52,607 nt of DNA from Xanthobacteraceae bacterium (GCA_028290465.1 JAQGJU010000069.1:1-52607); one strand, 5' to 3'. Positions 17,285 to 27,887 are shown, counted from the first letter of the stretch. The notes: generated from the sequence alone by a model not told the origin. Made by a program: numbers and translations.

Positions 17285-19444
17285 ATGCGAAATGCATCCA
17301 CGGTTTTGGCGTGGCTTATATCCTCATGCGCGATGATCAGCGCGGCGCCGGTCAGCGCCGCCGATTTCGCCTGGGAAGTCGAGAATCCGTTCCGGTTCTT
17401 CAAGAACAGCACGTCGTTCGATCAGCAGAAGCAGGCCTATGACGCCGTGCGCGGCAACGTGCAGCAGCCGCTGCCGCTGGATATCATTTGGCGCACCGAG
17501 CGCCGTCTAAACGATCCCGACTGCAAGGATGCATCGACGCCCGATAGCTGCGCCGCGACTGCCCGCGCGCGCTATCAGCAGTCGAAGCTCGGCTGGGCCG
17601 CGCAGACCATCGGATCGACCTGCTACGACAGCGGCAAGCGCCGCTTCATGACGCAATGCGACCGCAAATATTCGTGGGGCACCGCGAAGGAAGACTACGT
17701 TCTGCCCGACGCGCACACGGTCAACATCCGCCTCGCGCCCGAACGCCTCGCCGAAGCCGGCATCGCGTCCGGCGCCTGCGCCTGGACCTGGCGTTCGCGC
17801 CGGCCGGGCGGCAAGGCCGAAACCAAAAGCCTGCCGTGCAGCGGCAAGCTGAACATCGCGCGCGTGCCATATTCGCTGACCCGCGCGTCCTCCGGCGTCA
17901 CCGTCGCAGTCAAGCTGCCGGATGGCCGTGAACTGACCGAAGACGTGATGGTCGACGACGTGTTGGTGGTCGCGATGGGCGACTCCTTCGCGTCCGGCGA
18001 AAGCAATCCGGACCGCCCGGTGACGTTCAGCGAAGCCCGCGAGATGGTCTACGATCCGGCGATGGTGCGCCAGGACGTGGCGTCGCGCAAAATCAACACG
18101 CCCACCGGTTTCGGTCTGGCATCGACGCCGAAATTCGATCCGAGAACGCTGCCGCGCCGCAAACTGGCGGACGAAGAGGCCGGCCAGAGTTTCCGGCTTG
18201 GCTCGGCCGAATTCCAGAAGGCGTTCGACGACCGCGCCGCCAAATGGGTCAGCCCGGACTGCCACCGCTCGCAATACGGCTATCCGTTCCGCGTCGGCAT
18301 CCAGCTCGCGCTGGAAAATCCGCATCGTTCGATCACGCTGGTCAGCCTTGCGTGCACCGGCGCGGAGGTCGGCGAGGGCCTGTTCCTGGAAAAGGACGCG
18401 CGGCCGACCACCGAGCCGGGCGTGCCGACCAAAGTGCGTCCGCAGCTCGACCAGCTCAGCGACCTGATCTGCCAGGGCGGCGCCAAGGGCCGCACCCGGC
18501 AGGCGAGCTATCAATTGCCGCTGTACAGGACCGGCAACACCCAGGTCGAAAACCGGCTGGTGTCGGCCCTGTGGTGTCCGCCGGAAAACCGCAAGCGGCC
18601 GATCGACCTGATGCTGCTGTCGATCGGCGGCAACGATGTCGGCTTCGGCGCGCTGCTGACCTATTCGATTACCGAAAGCGCCAGCGATCTCGCGCCGGTC
18701 GCCGGTCTGATCGGCGGTTCGATCCGCTTCAGCCCGGACGTGTCGCGGGTCTATCTGGAATCGCTCGACGAGCGCATGAAGGCATTGCGCGAAGCCTTGC
18801 AGGACGGCTTCGGCGTCGAGCCGTCGCGCGTATTGCAGAGTTCGTATGAGCCGATCCAGTTCGACGAGACCGGCGCAGTGTGCGGCGCCGACCCGACGCT
18901 CGGGCTTGACGTGCATCCCAAGCTGAAGCTCGGCAAGGTCCGGCTGCAGGAGACCGCGGATTTCCTCAAGGATTTCCTGGCGCGGCTGCAATGCATCGCC
19001 GACGCCAAGAGCCGCGCGGATTGTCCGCGTCTTGCGACCGGCCTCGGCACCGGCTTCCAACTGGTGACCGACCATCAGCCGGCCTTCGCCAAGCGCGGCA
19101 TCTGCGCCCGCGATCCGAAAAACGCCGTCGCCGACGGCGCCATGATGGCGATGCCGCGGCGTTGGATCGGCGCCGACGAATTCACGCCGTATTCGCCGGC
19201 TGCCTATCTGCCCTATGCCAAGCGCTGGCGGCTGTTCCGTACGCCGAACGACGCGTTCCTGACCGCCCATACCCACGCGCCGAACATTCCGGCCTTCGAG
19301 ATCCTGCAGCCGACCTATGCGGGTCTCTATAGCGGCGCCATTCACCCGACCGCCGAGGGCCACGCCATCGTGGCCGACCACATGGTGCGCCATGTCCGCA
19401 CCCTGCTGGACAAGCGCGCGGTCGCGGACGCGGCGACGCGGTGA
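17285..19444 (+). CDS. Large exported SGNH/GDSL-type hydrolase
   Basis: This 719-residue protein has a signal peptide (about 1-27, cleavage near VSAAD). SGNH blocks are split along the chain: block I VVAMGDSFASGESNPD with nucleophile Ser234, block III SIGGNDVGFG with Asn450, and block V SGAIHPTAEGH with His687. The Asp normally three residues before the His is replaced by Gly, so a Ser-His dyad is likely, as described for a Streptomyces scabies esterase. About 225 residues before block I form an additional N-terminal beta domain, and long cysteine-containing insertions separate the blocks. It probably acts on esters in a polymer or lipid outside the cytoplasm. The ATG at 17285 follows GGAG. 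Confidence 0.75.
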   Translation: MRNASTVLAWLISSCAMISAAPVSAADFAWEVENPFRFFKNSTSFDQQKQAYDAVRGNVQQPLPLDIIWRTERRLNDPDCKDASTPDSCAATARARYQQSKLGWAAQTIGSTCYDSGKRRFMTQCDRKYSWGTAKEDYVLPDAHTVNIRLAPERLAEAGIASGACAWTWRSRRPGGKAETKSLPCSGKLNIARVPYSLTRASSGVTVAVKLPDGRELTEDVMVDDVLVVAMGDSFASGESNPDRPVTFSEAREMVYDPAMVRQDVASRKINTPTGFGLASTPKFDPRTLPRRKLADEEAGQSFRLGSAEFQKAFDDRAAKWVSPDCHRSQYGYPFRVGIQLALENPHRSITLVSLACTGAEVGEGLFLEKDARPTTEPGVPTKVRPQLDQLSDLICQGGAKGRTRQASYQLPLYRTGNTQVENRLVSALWCPPENRKRPIDLMLLSIGGNDVGFGALLTYSITESASDLAPVAGLIGGSIRFSPDVSRVYLESLDERMKALREALQDGFGVEPSRVLQSSYEPIQFDETGAVCGADPTLGLDVHPKLKLGKVRLQETADFLKDFLARLQCIADAKSRADCPRLATGLGTGFQLVTDHQPAFAKRGICARDPKNAVADGAMMAMPRRWIGADEFTPYSPAAYLPYAKRWRLFRTPNDAFLTAHTHAPNIPAFEILQPTYAGLYSGAIHPTAEGHAIVADHMVRHVRTLLDKRAVADAATR

Positions 19445-19487
19445 GGGGGAACGGTCCTATCGAGAGTCCTAACGACCCTCACCCCAA

Positions 19488-19510
19488 CCCTCTCCCTAAC
19501 AGGGAGAGGG
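19488..19510 (+). terminator. RIME-type hairpin after the SGNH hydrolase gene
   Basis: A perfect 10-base stem CCCTCTCCCT/AGGGAGAGGG with an AAC loop lies 44 bases after the stop. It is a lone outer hairpin of the RIME-like family, preceded by CCCTCACCCC, and could terminate transcription. Confidence 0.55.
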
Positions 19511-19574
19511 AGCGCGCAGCATTCGCTGCATCCTCAGAGATCTGAGCCAAGCGCGCACGACGAACTGCCTGGGA

Positions 19575-19631
19575 CTTCGCCGCCTCCGCGATCACGATGC
19601 CGGGCGGGAAGGTCGCCTCGGCGCCGGCGGA
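19575..19631 (-). pseudogene. Diverged duplicate of the mutB 3' end
   Basis: This 57-base segment aligns without gaps to 20630-20686, the codons of mutB near its C-terminus, with about eight mismatches. Read on the minus strand it encodes AEATFPPGIVIAEAA, against [15 protein letters not shown] in mutB. The frame stays open for about 30 more codons and then stops in the RIME-type hairpin. It is not preceded by the rest of a mutase gene. It marks the far edge of the AT-rich islet. Confidence 0.65.
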
Positions 19632-19645
19632 GAAGTTTAGTTTAG

Positions 19646-20560
19646 TTAGCTTAGTAAGCGTCTCAGCAATACATGTAGACGATCTAGGACGCGATCTTGA
19701 CTGAGCGCCGCGCTCACCGTTTGAAAATAAGATTCAGTCTGCTTCAAAAATATTTCTAACTCAGAAGTAGTTGTTGGTGCCTGTTCGAATTGCTTAGGTG
19801 CCGCCTGAATAACATATTTGGCCACGCAGCACATCGTTACAAAAAGCAAATGTGTCGCATAGGATCGCAACACGGCCCCTCTTTGGACCGTAAAAATTTC
19901 ACTTTCGGAAAAAGCAAAAAAGTGAGTGTGGTGGTCATATTCGAAATGAATGTATTTCGACAAAAGTCCGTAAAGTTCTCCCGATGCTGGCACAGATTGT
20001 TTGAATGGGCCGATTGCATGGAGTGGTCTTAGTTTTTTGAGGTATTCTTCGCCAGAGCAGTTCCAGAGGTGCGCGCTAAAGGCGAATTGCTCGAGCGCGG
20101 CGCGCAAAATTGCTGCCACTTCACATAAATATCCAAGTTCTGCTAGTCGTTTAGATGCATCGAAGGCGGCGAGGTTTCGATAAAAGAATTGCATCGAAAG
20201 GTCTTGGTATGAACCCTTCTTTTTCGGCATTTCCATGCCAGCGGATATGTAGGAGTTAAGGCGTTTCTGACCGTAGTTAAAAAGATCATCGATTCGGTCA
20301 GTCAATCCAAGCCACCTAGATTCGGTGGGATCCGATCCGTACCGCTTTTCAGCATAGGTGGCGGCGATGCCCGTTTGAGAGGATATAATCGCTGCCAATA
20401 TCTTCTTAGTGAGACCTAGAGCTTGTTTATTCGGAAGACCGATTCTGGGGGTGTATTTTCCACCCACAGTGTAATGCGCGACATAGTCGGGAAGTACGGG
20501 AAACAGCGCCTCGTACCGCTCCATTTGTTCTTCTGAATTCCAGGGCGTCGCATCTTTCAT
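19646..20560 (-). CDS. AT-rich orphan protein of unknown function, likely acquired
   Basis: This 304-residue, mostly helical protein has no signal peptide. The segment ASKRLAELGYLCEVAAILRAALEQFAFSAHLW at about 130-165 and SKYIHFEYDHH near 210 resemble the arginine-glutamate helix and S..H motifs of DUF5677-like or HEPN-like helical proteins; that resemblance is weak. Base composition is clearly lower in GC than every neighbour (about 43% in a sampled 60-base line). Codon use also differs, with many AAA, TTT and ATA-type codons. It starts 12 bases after mutB, without its own good ribosome site, so it is probably transcribed from the mutB operon. A TTTAG/TTAG tandem lies at its end. Confidence 0.6.
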   Translation of the reverse strand: MKDATPWNSEEQMERYEALFPVLPDYVAHYTVGGKYTPRIGLPNKQALGLTKKILAAIISSQTGIAATYAEKRYGSDPTESRWLGLTDRIDDLFNYGQKRLNSYISAGMEMPKKKGSYQDLSMQFFYRNLAAFDASKRLAELGYLCEVAAILRAALEQFAFSAHLWNCSGEEYLKKLRPLHAIGPFKQSVPASGELYGLLSKYIHFEYDHHTHFFAFSESEIFTVQRGAVLRSYATHLLFVTMCCVAKYVIQAAPKQFEQAPTTTSELEIFLKQTESYFQTVSAALSQDRVLDRLHVLLRRLLS

Positions 20561-20572
20561 ATATAAAAATGG

Positions 20573-22722
<2,150 letters not shown>

Positions 22723-22726
<4 letters not shown>

Positions 22727-23169
22727 GCCGTCGCCTCATCCAACTTGCGCAGCAGCGCTTCGCGCCGGGCGACAGCCTGGTCCAGCTTGGCGCGCCGGTC
22801 GGGCTTGCCCTTGGAGCCGCCGCCGAAATCGCCGACATCGGGCAGATCCTCGAACAGGATCAGCAGCAGTCCAAACACGATGAGCACGGCGACGACGAAC
22901 AAGCGCCGGCCGATCCACCACAGCGCGGCCCCGAACGCGATGGCGCCCGCGATGGCTGCCGGCAGCGACGCCGACGTCATGTGCAGCTTGTAGGCGACGA
23001 TGAAACACAACAGCGCCAGAGCCGGAATGATCAGCAGCGCGCCGACGATCTCTCTGGCCTTAAGGTGCCCTTCCATCGCATGCAGGGCGCGCAACTCGCG
23101 CTCAATGCGCCGCCGCCGACGCTGCGTCGCGTCCGATGGAGGTGAGCCTGTTGTCATAAGGTCGGCCAC
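22723..23169 (-). CDS. Membrane protein encoded between mutA and mutB
   Basis: This 148-residue protein has a basic N-terminus ([14 protein letters not shown]), two or three transmembrane helices at about 42-60, 70-86 and 91-106, and a charged C-terminal coiled segment ([21 protein letters not shown]). It starts with GTG immediately after mutA and ends in a 4-base ATGA overlap with mutB, so it is tightly coupled to mutase expression. No family is recognised. A role in the mutase pathway is inferred from position only. A later ATG at 23157 is an alternative start. Confidence 0.65.
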
Positions 23170-23170
23170 A

Positions 23171-23452
23171 TTAGCCTCCTGGCGTCAGGCCCAGAATATC
23201 ATGCGCCGCCGTCAGCGTCGCCAGCACATCGCCGCCGGCGTAAATGAACGACTGCACGCCGGCCGCCTTCAGGGCTGGTTCCAGTTTACCGGGGCGGCCC
23301 GCCAGATAGACATGGACCGCGCCGGCCGAGGCCAGCGCCTGCGCGGCTTCGGCAGCCTCCCGCGCGTAACCCGCGTCGGACGACGCGAGGCAGGCGAGCT
23401 TGGCGCCGGAGGCTTTGAAGTCGGCCGCGAGGGCGCTGAAATCTTTCTTCAC
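23171..23452 (-). pseudogene. mutA: 3' portion of interrupted mutA
   Basis: The 93 residues from KKDFSALAADFKASGAKLACLASSD to the end are the C-terminal half of the flavodoxin-like domain of the small mutase subunit. They are in the same reading frame as the 5' portion, separated by one stop codon at 23456-23458. A GTG at 23450-23452 could in principle restart translation two codons after the stop, but the ribosome-site-like GAGAG directly abuts it, so efficient re-initiation is doubtful. Either this part is lost from the protein, or it is made by read-through or restart. Confidence 0.75.
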
Positions 23453-23583
23453 CTCTCACAAAGGGAGAGGTCGGTCCGGAGCCGAAGGCGACGGGCCGGG
23501 TGAGGGGTTAGAGCCTATCGTTGGGGACTGTTCCCCCTCACCCGACCGCTGCGCGGTCGACCTCTCCCCACTGGGGAGAGGTG
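23450..23583. repeat. RIME-like element inserted within mutA
   Basis: The architecture is the same as at 2622-2771: outer hairpins CCTCTCAC/GGGAGAGG and CCTCTCCCC/GGGGAGAGG, inner arms GGGTGAGGGG and CCCCTCACCCG, and a short spacer. Its ends continue as CTTCACCTC and GAGGTGAAG. It lies inside the mutA coding sequence and is translated in one open frame except for a single TGA. One outer arm has a mismatch at 23458 (A where pairing predicts C); that base is the first base of the TGA. Confidence 0.85.
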
Positions 23584-25201
23584 AAGAAGAGGCATCCTTT
23601 CCAATGACGGCCTCGATGCCGCCGGCCTCGAACAGGTTCGCCGCGAACGACGCCCGCGCGGTGAAGTCGGCGGCGGTGCCGAGATTGGCCATGAACACTT
23701 TCGGCCTTGCACCGGTCGCGGCCAGCATCCGGTCGGAGGCGTCGCGCAGCACCTCGAATGGCGCGGCCAGACGAATCGAGGGCAGAGGCTCGGCACTGAC
23801 CACGGCCGGCCAACCTGTCGGCCGTGCGACCGGCGCGATGTCCAGCACCTCGACCGACGCCTCGTTCAGATTCGGATATTCGCTGACGCCGGTGAGCGCG
23901 TCCTTGCGCTTGGCGATGGCGGCCTGACGCTCGGCCCGCACGGTCGCGACTTTGCCCTGGATCAGACCGATCTCCAGCGCGGCGAAGATGCCGCCGGTCT
24001 TTTCGATTTCCTGGAACAGCGTCCACGCGGCGACGCACAGCTTGTCGGTCAGGTCTTCGATGCCGCCGGCGCCGGCCGCCGGATCGGCGACTTTGGCGAG
24101 GTGCGACTCTTCCAGCAGGATCAGTTGCGTGTTGCGCCCGACGCGCCGCGCGAAGCGGTCGGGCAGGCCGCGCGCCTGGGTGAACGGCAGCACGCCGATA
24201 GCGTCGGCGCCGCCGAACCCGGCCCCGACCACCGCGATGGTGGCGCGCAGCATGTTCACATAGGGATCGCGCTGCGTCGTCATGCGCCAGGCGGTTTCGG
24301 CCGCGACGAAAGCCGGGCGCGGCTCCAGTCCGCAGGCCTGTTCGACGCGCGCCCATAGCTTGCGCAGCGCGCGGAATTTTGCGGTTGTCAGGAACTGATC
24401 GGCGTCGGCGGTCAGCCGGAAGAAGATCATGCGCCGCGCCTTGTCGAGTGCGATGCCGCCCTGTTCGAGCGCGCGCAGATACGCAACGGCGCTGGCGAGT
24501 GCGTAGCTTAGTTCCTGCGCTTCCGAGCCGCCGGCATTGTGAATGACCCGCGCGTCCGCGACCGCGAACGGACCCTTGAAGCCCTGGCCATCGAGATCGC
24601 GCACTAATTTCACCAGCAGCGCGGCAAGTTCAGGCCAGCGCAACGGGCTGACGCCCTGATGCGCCAGCGAGCGCACCGGATCGAAGCCGAAGCGAACATT
24701 GGTGCTGGCCGGATCGACATTGCGCTGTTTGAGCCACGCGGCGAAATGCAGCGGCGCCTCGCGCGACGGCACCGACAGGTCGAAGTCGAGCGCGATGCCG
24801 GCATCGACATAGATGCCGTCGAGCAAGCGGGCGAGCGCGTCCGGGCCGGGCGGCAGGCCGAACCCATAACCGCCGATGCTGCCGGCGAACACCAGCGACA
24901 GGCCGGTCGCGCCGTTTTCCAATTCGTGCAGCGCCTCGGTGTTGGCGCGTGCCGGGTCCGGAAGGTCGATGCGCTGGACCACCTGCCACGGGGCGCCGGG
25001 CTGGCGGCCGGCGACCGGCACGGCACTCGCGGCCCGCCCATATAGCGGCTCGATGCGCAGGCCATCATAGGTGCGGCCGACCAGTTTCTTGTCGAACGGC
25101 GCGCTCTTGAGCACGCCGTCGACCAGATGGCGCCATTGGTCGTGGGTGGCCGGCGGAAATTCGGCGGCGAGCTTCAGGTCGTCGAGGGCCGTGTCATCCA
25201 T
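23456..25201 (-). CDS. mutA: Methylmalonyl-CoA mutase small subunit, truncated by an element
   Basis: These 581 residues cover the TIM-barrel domain and the start of the C-terminal domain of the small, non-B12-binding subunit that pairs with MutB. Recognisable segments include the opening LAAEFPPATHDQWRHLVDGVLKSAPFDKKLVGRTYDGLRIEPLY and MANLGTAADFTARASFAANLFEAGGIEAV. After KDA the family sequence stops, and about 44 residues of Ser/Pro-rich sequence encoded by the RIME-like element follow, ending at TGA. Family sequence resumes in the same frame at 23452. The intact gene would run 25201-23171. The ATG at 25201 matches the family N-terminus; an upstream in-frame start overlaps folK. It could still be functional if the C-terminal 90 residues are dispensable. 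Confidence 0.85.
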   Translation of the reverse strand: MDDTALDDLKLAAEFPPATHDQWRHLVDGVLKSAPFDKKLVGRTYDGLRIEPLYGRAASAVPVAGRQPGAPWQVVQRIDLPDPARANTEALHELENGATGLSLVFAGSIGGYGFGLPPGPDALARLLDGIYVDAGIALDFDLSVPSREAPLHFAAWLKQRNVDPASTNVRFGFDPVRSLAHQGVSPLRWPELAALLVKLVRDLDGQGFKGPFAVADARVIHNAGGSEAQELSYALASAVAYLRALEQGGIALDKARRMIFFRLTADADQFLTTAKFRALRKLWARVEQACGLEPRPAFVAAETAWRMTTQRDPYVNMLRATIAVVGAGFGGADAIGVLPFTQARGLPDRFARRVGRNTQLILLEESHLAKVADPAAGAGGIEDLTDKLCVAAWTLFQEIEKTGGIFAALEIGLIQGKVATVRAERQAAIAKRKDALTGVSEYPNLNEASVEVLDIAPVARPTGWPAVVSAEPLPSIRLAAPFEVLRDASDRMLAATGARPKVFMANLGTAADFTARASFAANLFEAGGIEAVIGKDASSSPLPSGERSTAQRSGEGEQSPTIGSNPSPGPSPSAPDRPLPL

Positions 25202-25280
25202 GGTCACGAACTTGCCACTTCCGGGAGGCCGGGCCAACACCGCCTTGTTCGGGCAAGCAAGTGCCGTGCCCTGAAACGGG

Positions 25281-25769
25281 CTACCGAGCCGGTAAACGCT
25301 CAATCCCGGAGACATCGACTTTCGCCAGGGCATCGGCCACCCGCACCCCGCCGATGGTCCGGTCGGGCACGATCTCGGCCAGCGGCACCAGCACAAAGGC
25401 GCGTTCCGCCCAGAACGGGTGCGGCAGCTTCAAGTCGGGCGTGTCGAGTGCGACGTCGCCATAGGCGATTAGGTCGATATCGGCCGGCCGCGGCCCCCAG
25501 CGCTGTTCGTTGGCGCGGTCACGTCCGAGCGCGCGTTCGACCGCGTGGCCGCGCGCCAGCAGGTCGAGCGGCGCGAGCGTGGTCTCGACCGCGATAGCCA
25601 GATTGACGAAGGCCGGCTGGTCGGTGACACCCCAGGGCGGCGTCGCATAGTCCGATGAACGCGCCGTGAGCTTGATGTCGGTGCCGTCGCACAGCAGCGA
25701 GATCGCACGATTGAGCGTGGCGCGGGCGTCGCCGACATTGCCGCCAAGCGCGATCAGCGCTTCAGTCAC
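25281..25769 (-). CDS. folK: 2-amino-4-hydroxy-6-hydroxymethyldihydropteridine diphosphokinase
   Basis: This 162-residue enzyme transfers pyrophosphate from ATP to hydroxymethyldihydropterin in folate synthesis. Conserved features are ALGGNVGDARATL, the aromatic loop SSDYATPPWG..DQPAFVN, and the metal-binding RWGPRPADIDLIAYG with PHPFWAERAFVLVPL. The start is GTG at 25769, overlapping the folB stop region by eight bases; the upstream in-frame extension lies within folB. It is the third gene of a folP-folB-folK run. Confidence 0.93.
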   Translation of the reverse strand: MTEALIALGGNVGDARATLNRAISLLCDGTDIKLTARSSDYATPPWGVTDQPAFVNLAIAVETTLAPLDLLARGHAVERALGRDRANEQRWGPRPADIDLIAYGDVALDTPDLKLPHPFWAERAFVLVPLAEIVPDRTIGGVRVADALAKVDVSGIERLPAR

Positions 25770-26139
25770 GGCGGCGCAAGATCGAGATGCCGATATCGTC
25801 GAACGTCGCGGCGACCGGCGCATGCGGCTTATGCACGGTAACGCGCACACCAGACACCGGCGCAAAGCGCGTCAGGATGGCGTCGGCGACCGCGCCGGCG
25901 GCGGCTTCGACCAGCCGATAGCGCTTGGCGCCGAACGCCTCGGTCGCGGCGCCGACGACCTTGTCGTAGGACGCGGTGCTGGCCAGCTTGTCGGAGCCGG
26001 CCGCCGCCGCGAGATCGATCTCCAGCACCAGGTCGAGTTTGAAGGTCTGGCCGACCTTGCCCTCGTGCGGCATCACGCCGTGATAGGCGTGGATCGCCAA
26101 CCCGGTGACGAAGATGAAGTCGTTGGACTGAGGCATCAT
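25762..26139 (-). CDS. folB: Dihydroneopterin aldolase
   Basis: This 125-residue enzyme cleaves dihydroneopterin to hydroxymethyldihydropterin and glycolaldehyde. It shows the family opening FIFVTGLAIHAYHGVMPHEGKVGQTFKLDL and the later AAAGAVADAILTRF and VRVTVHKPHAPV segments. The start ATG overlaps the folP stop by ATGA, with GGAGC upstream. It is coupled to folP and folK. Confidence 0.93.
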   Translation of the reverse strand: MMPQSNDFIFVTGLAIHAYHGVMPHEGKVGQTFKLDLVLEIDLAAAAGSDKLASTASYDKVVGAATEAFGAKRYRLVEAAAGAVADAILTRFAPVSGVRVTVHKPHAPVAATFDDIGISILRRRD

Positions 26140-27002
26140 TTAGCTCCGATGGCCGCCATCACGGCCAGCGCCTGCACGGTTTCGGCGACGTCATGGCTGC
26201 GGATGATGGCGGCGCCGCGCTGCACGGCGATCAGATGCGCGGCGATCGATCCGCCGATCCGCTGATCGGGCGGGGCGGGGCGGATGGCGTCGATGAAGCG
26301 CTTGCGCGAGGCGCCGACCAGGATCGGCAGGCCGAAGGCTTTCAGCCGGTCTACATGCGCCAGCGCTTGGAGACTCTGGTCCGGCGTCGACTTGCCGAAG
26401 CCGATGCCGGGATCGAGCACGATCTTGTCGCGCGCGATGCCGGCCTTGTCGGCAATCGCCAGCGTGCGGTCGAAAAACGCGATCATGTCGGCCACGATGT
26501 CGAGCGCCGCATCAACAGAAGTCCGGTTGTGCATCACGATCACCGGGATGCCATGTCGGGCCACGACGCCGGCCATGTCCGGATCGCGTTGCAGGCCCCA
26601 CACATCGTTGGCGATCGTTGCCCCTTGGCCGATCGCCCATGCGGCGACTGAGGCTTTCATGGTGTCGATCGATACCGGCAGTCCGAGCGCCACGACCTCG
26701 CGCAGCACCGGTTTCAGGCGCGCGATCTCTTCGTCGGCGTCAACGGGCTTGTTGCCGCCATAGGGCCGCGAGGATTCCGCGCCGATGTCGAGGATGTCGG
26801 CGCCCTCGGCCGCCATGCGGGCCGCATGGTCGATCGCGACCTTCGGCTCGACAAACTGGCCGCCATCGGAAAACGAGTCCGGCGTGACATTGAGAATACC
26901 CATGACCAGCGGGCGGCCGGCCGCCAACAGCCGGGCCAGCGGATCGGCCGGTTCGGTAGCGGGCAGGGAACTGGCGCGGGCCTGTATCATATGGTGAGCC
27001 AT
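26136..27002 (-). CDS. folP: Dihydropteroate synthase
   Basis: This 288-residue TIM-barrel enzyme condenses p-aminobenzoate with hydroxymethyldihydropterin pyrophosphate; it is the target of sulfonamides. Visible motifs are MGILNVTPDSFSDGG near residue 34, GADILDIGAESSRP, a Mn/Mg-loop NDVWGLQRDPDMA, IVLDPGIGFGKS, VGASRKRFID and a final RSHDVAE. Two close ATG codons (27002 and 26990) are both possible starts. It leads the folate run folP-folB-folK, which continues 79 bases later into mutA. Confidence 0.93.
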   Translation of the reverse strand: MAHHMIQARASSLPATEPADPLARLLAAGRPLVMGILNVTPDSFSDGGQFVEPKVAIDHAARMAAEGADILDIGAESSRPYGGNKPVDADEEIARLKPVLREVVALGLPVSIDTMKASVAAWAIGQGATIANDVWGLQRDPDMAGVVARHGIPVIVMHNRTSVDAALDIVADMIAFFDRTLAIADKAGIARDKIVLDPGIGFGKSTPDQSLQALAHVDRLKAFGLPILVGASRKRFIDAIRPAPPDQRIGGSIAAHLIAVQRGAAIIRSHDVAETVQALAVMAAIGAK

Positions 27003-27082
27003 CGCGCGCGACCGGATGGCTGTCAAGCGCTACCGGTTTGCCGTATCAACGCTGTGCGCGGACACTCTATCTATAGCTGGAT

Positions 27083-27490
27083 CTAATAGCTGATTTTCAG
27101 CGGCAACTTCTTGGCATCGACGATCCAGCGTCCGACCGCTTTTTCGGACGGCAGCAGACGCACCAGCTTGCGCTTGGCATTGGCGGTGGCCATCGCCTTG
27201 GCGAGGTTGGCCGGATTGCGATAGGCCAATTCCTTCACGGTATCGACGCCCGCCTCGCGCAGCAGTTCGGCATAGTCCTCGCCGATGCCCTTGATGCGCA
27301 TGCGGTCGACCATATTGGCCCAGCACAGCAGGCGCTGCTCCGGCACGCCGATCTGTTCGGCGAGTTGCTTGCGCGCTTTCGGGCTTTGCGCCGCCTCAAG
27401 CAGCTTGACCGTGGTGCGGATACCGAACTTCTTCAGCTTGGCGGTGGCTTCCGGGCCGATGTATTGCAGGTCGTTGATGGAATAGGACAT
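27083..27490 (-). CDS. DUF4332 helix-hairpin-helix protein
   Basis: This 135-residue protein matches the DUF4332 pattern of tandem helix-hairpin-helix motifs: YIGPEATAKLKKFGIRTTVKLLEAA near 12-37 and RIKGIGEDYAELLREAGVDTVKELA near 67-92. Such motifs bind DNA backbones or act as protein interaction modules; the family has no known function. The start at 27490 follows a GGGGGG run; the longer frame upstream is not supported. Confidence 0.8.
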   Translation of the reverse strand: MSYSINDLQYIGPEATAKLKKFGIRTTVKLLEAAQSPKARKQLAEQIGVPEQRLLCWANMVDRMRIKGIGEDYAELLREAGVDTVKELAYRNPANLAKAMATANAKRKLVRLLPSEKAVGRWIVDAKKLPLKISY

Positions 27491-27536
27491 CAACGGCCCC
27501 CCGTTGCAAAAAGCGTCGCGACGATCATGATCGAAC

Positions 27537-27887
27537 TCACAAGAACTGGCCGAGGCCCGGAATAGCACCGACGACCTCACCGACGAGGTCTTCGCCAGCT
27601 TGCTCGCGCGCGTAGGCAATTGTTTCGCGGGTGACCGCCTGGATTTGCCCCATGTCGAGGCCCGCCGACATCATTCGCGTGCCGGCTCCCATGATGCCGC
27701 CCATTCCGCTATCGCCGCCGGCCGTCTGCATCAGCAGGTCGGCCCCCGGCATCTTGTCGAACAAGGCTTTCACCTTGTCGGACGGCCCTTCCTTCATCAG
27801 AAATTCCAGGATGATGGCGACGGCCTGTTCGGCGGTCGTGCGATCGACGCCAACATTGGCGACGAGACGTCCGATCAATTCGTCCAT
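27537..27887 (-). CDS. Conserved small helical protein (DUF2267/DUF2780-like)
   Basis: This 116-residue protein begins MDELIGRLVANVGVDRTTAEQAVAIILEFLMKEGP, the helical opening seen in DUF2267- or DUF2780-like proteins. It ends with an EQAGEDLVGEVVGAIPGLGQFL helix. The middle is Gly/Met-rich. The function of these families is unknown. The assignment to one or the other is by eye and tentative. Confidence 0.6.
   Translation of the reverse strand: MDELIGRLVANVGVDRTTAEQAVAIILEFLMKEGPSDKVKALFDKMPGADLLMQTAGGDSGMGGIMGAGTRMMSAGLDMGQIQAVTRETIAYAREQAGEDLVGEVVGAIPGLGQFL

Noticed and set aside
17507-19393. A 628-codon open frame on the minus strand opposite the SGNH hydrolase gene.
   Set aside because: It is fully antisense to a gene with clear motifs, has Arg/His-rich translation without family features, and reflects the very high GC at third positions.
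23171-25201. A programmed frameshift or intron as the cause of the mutA break.
   Set aside because: Both halves are in the same frame, there are no intron features, and the intervening sequence matches a dispersed palindromic element.
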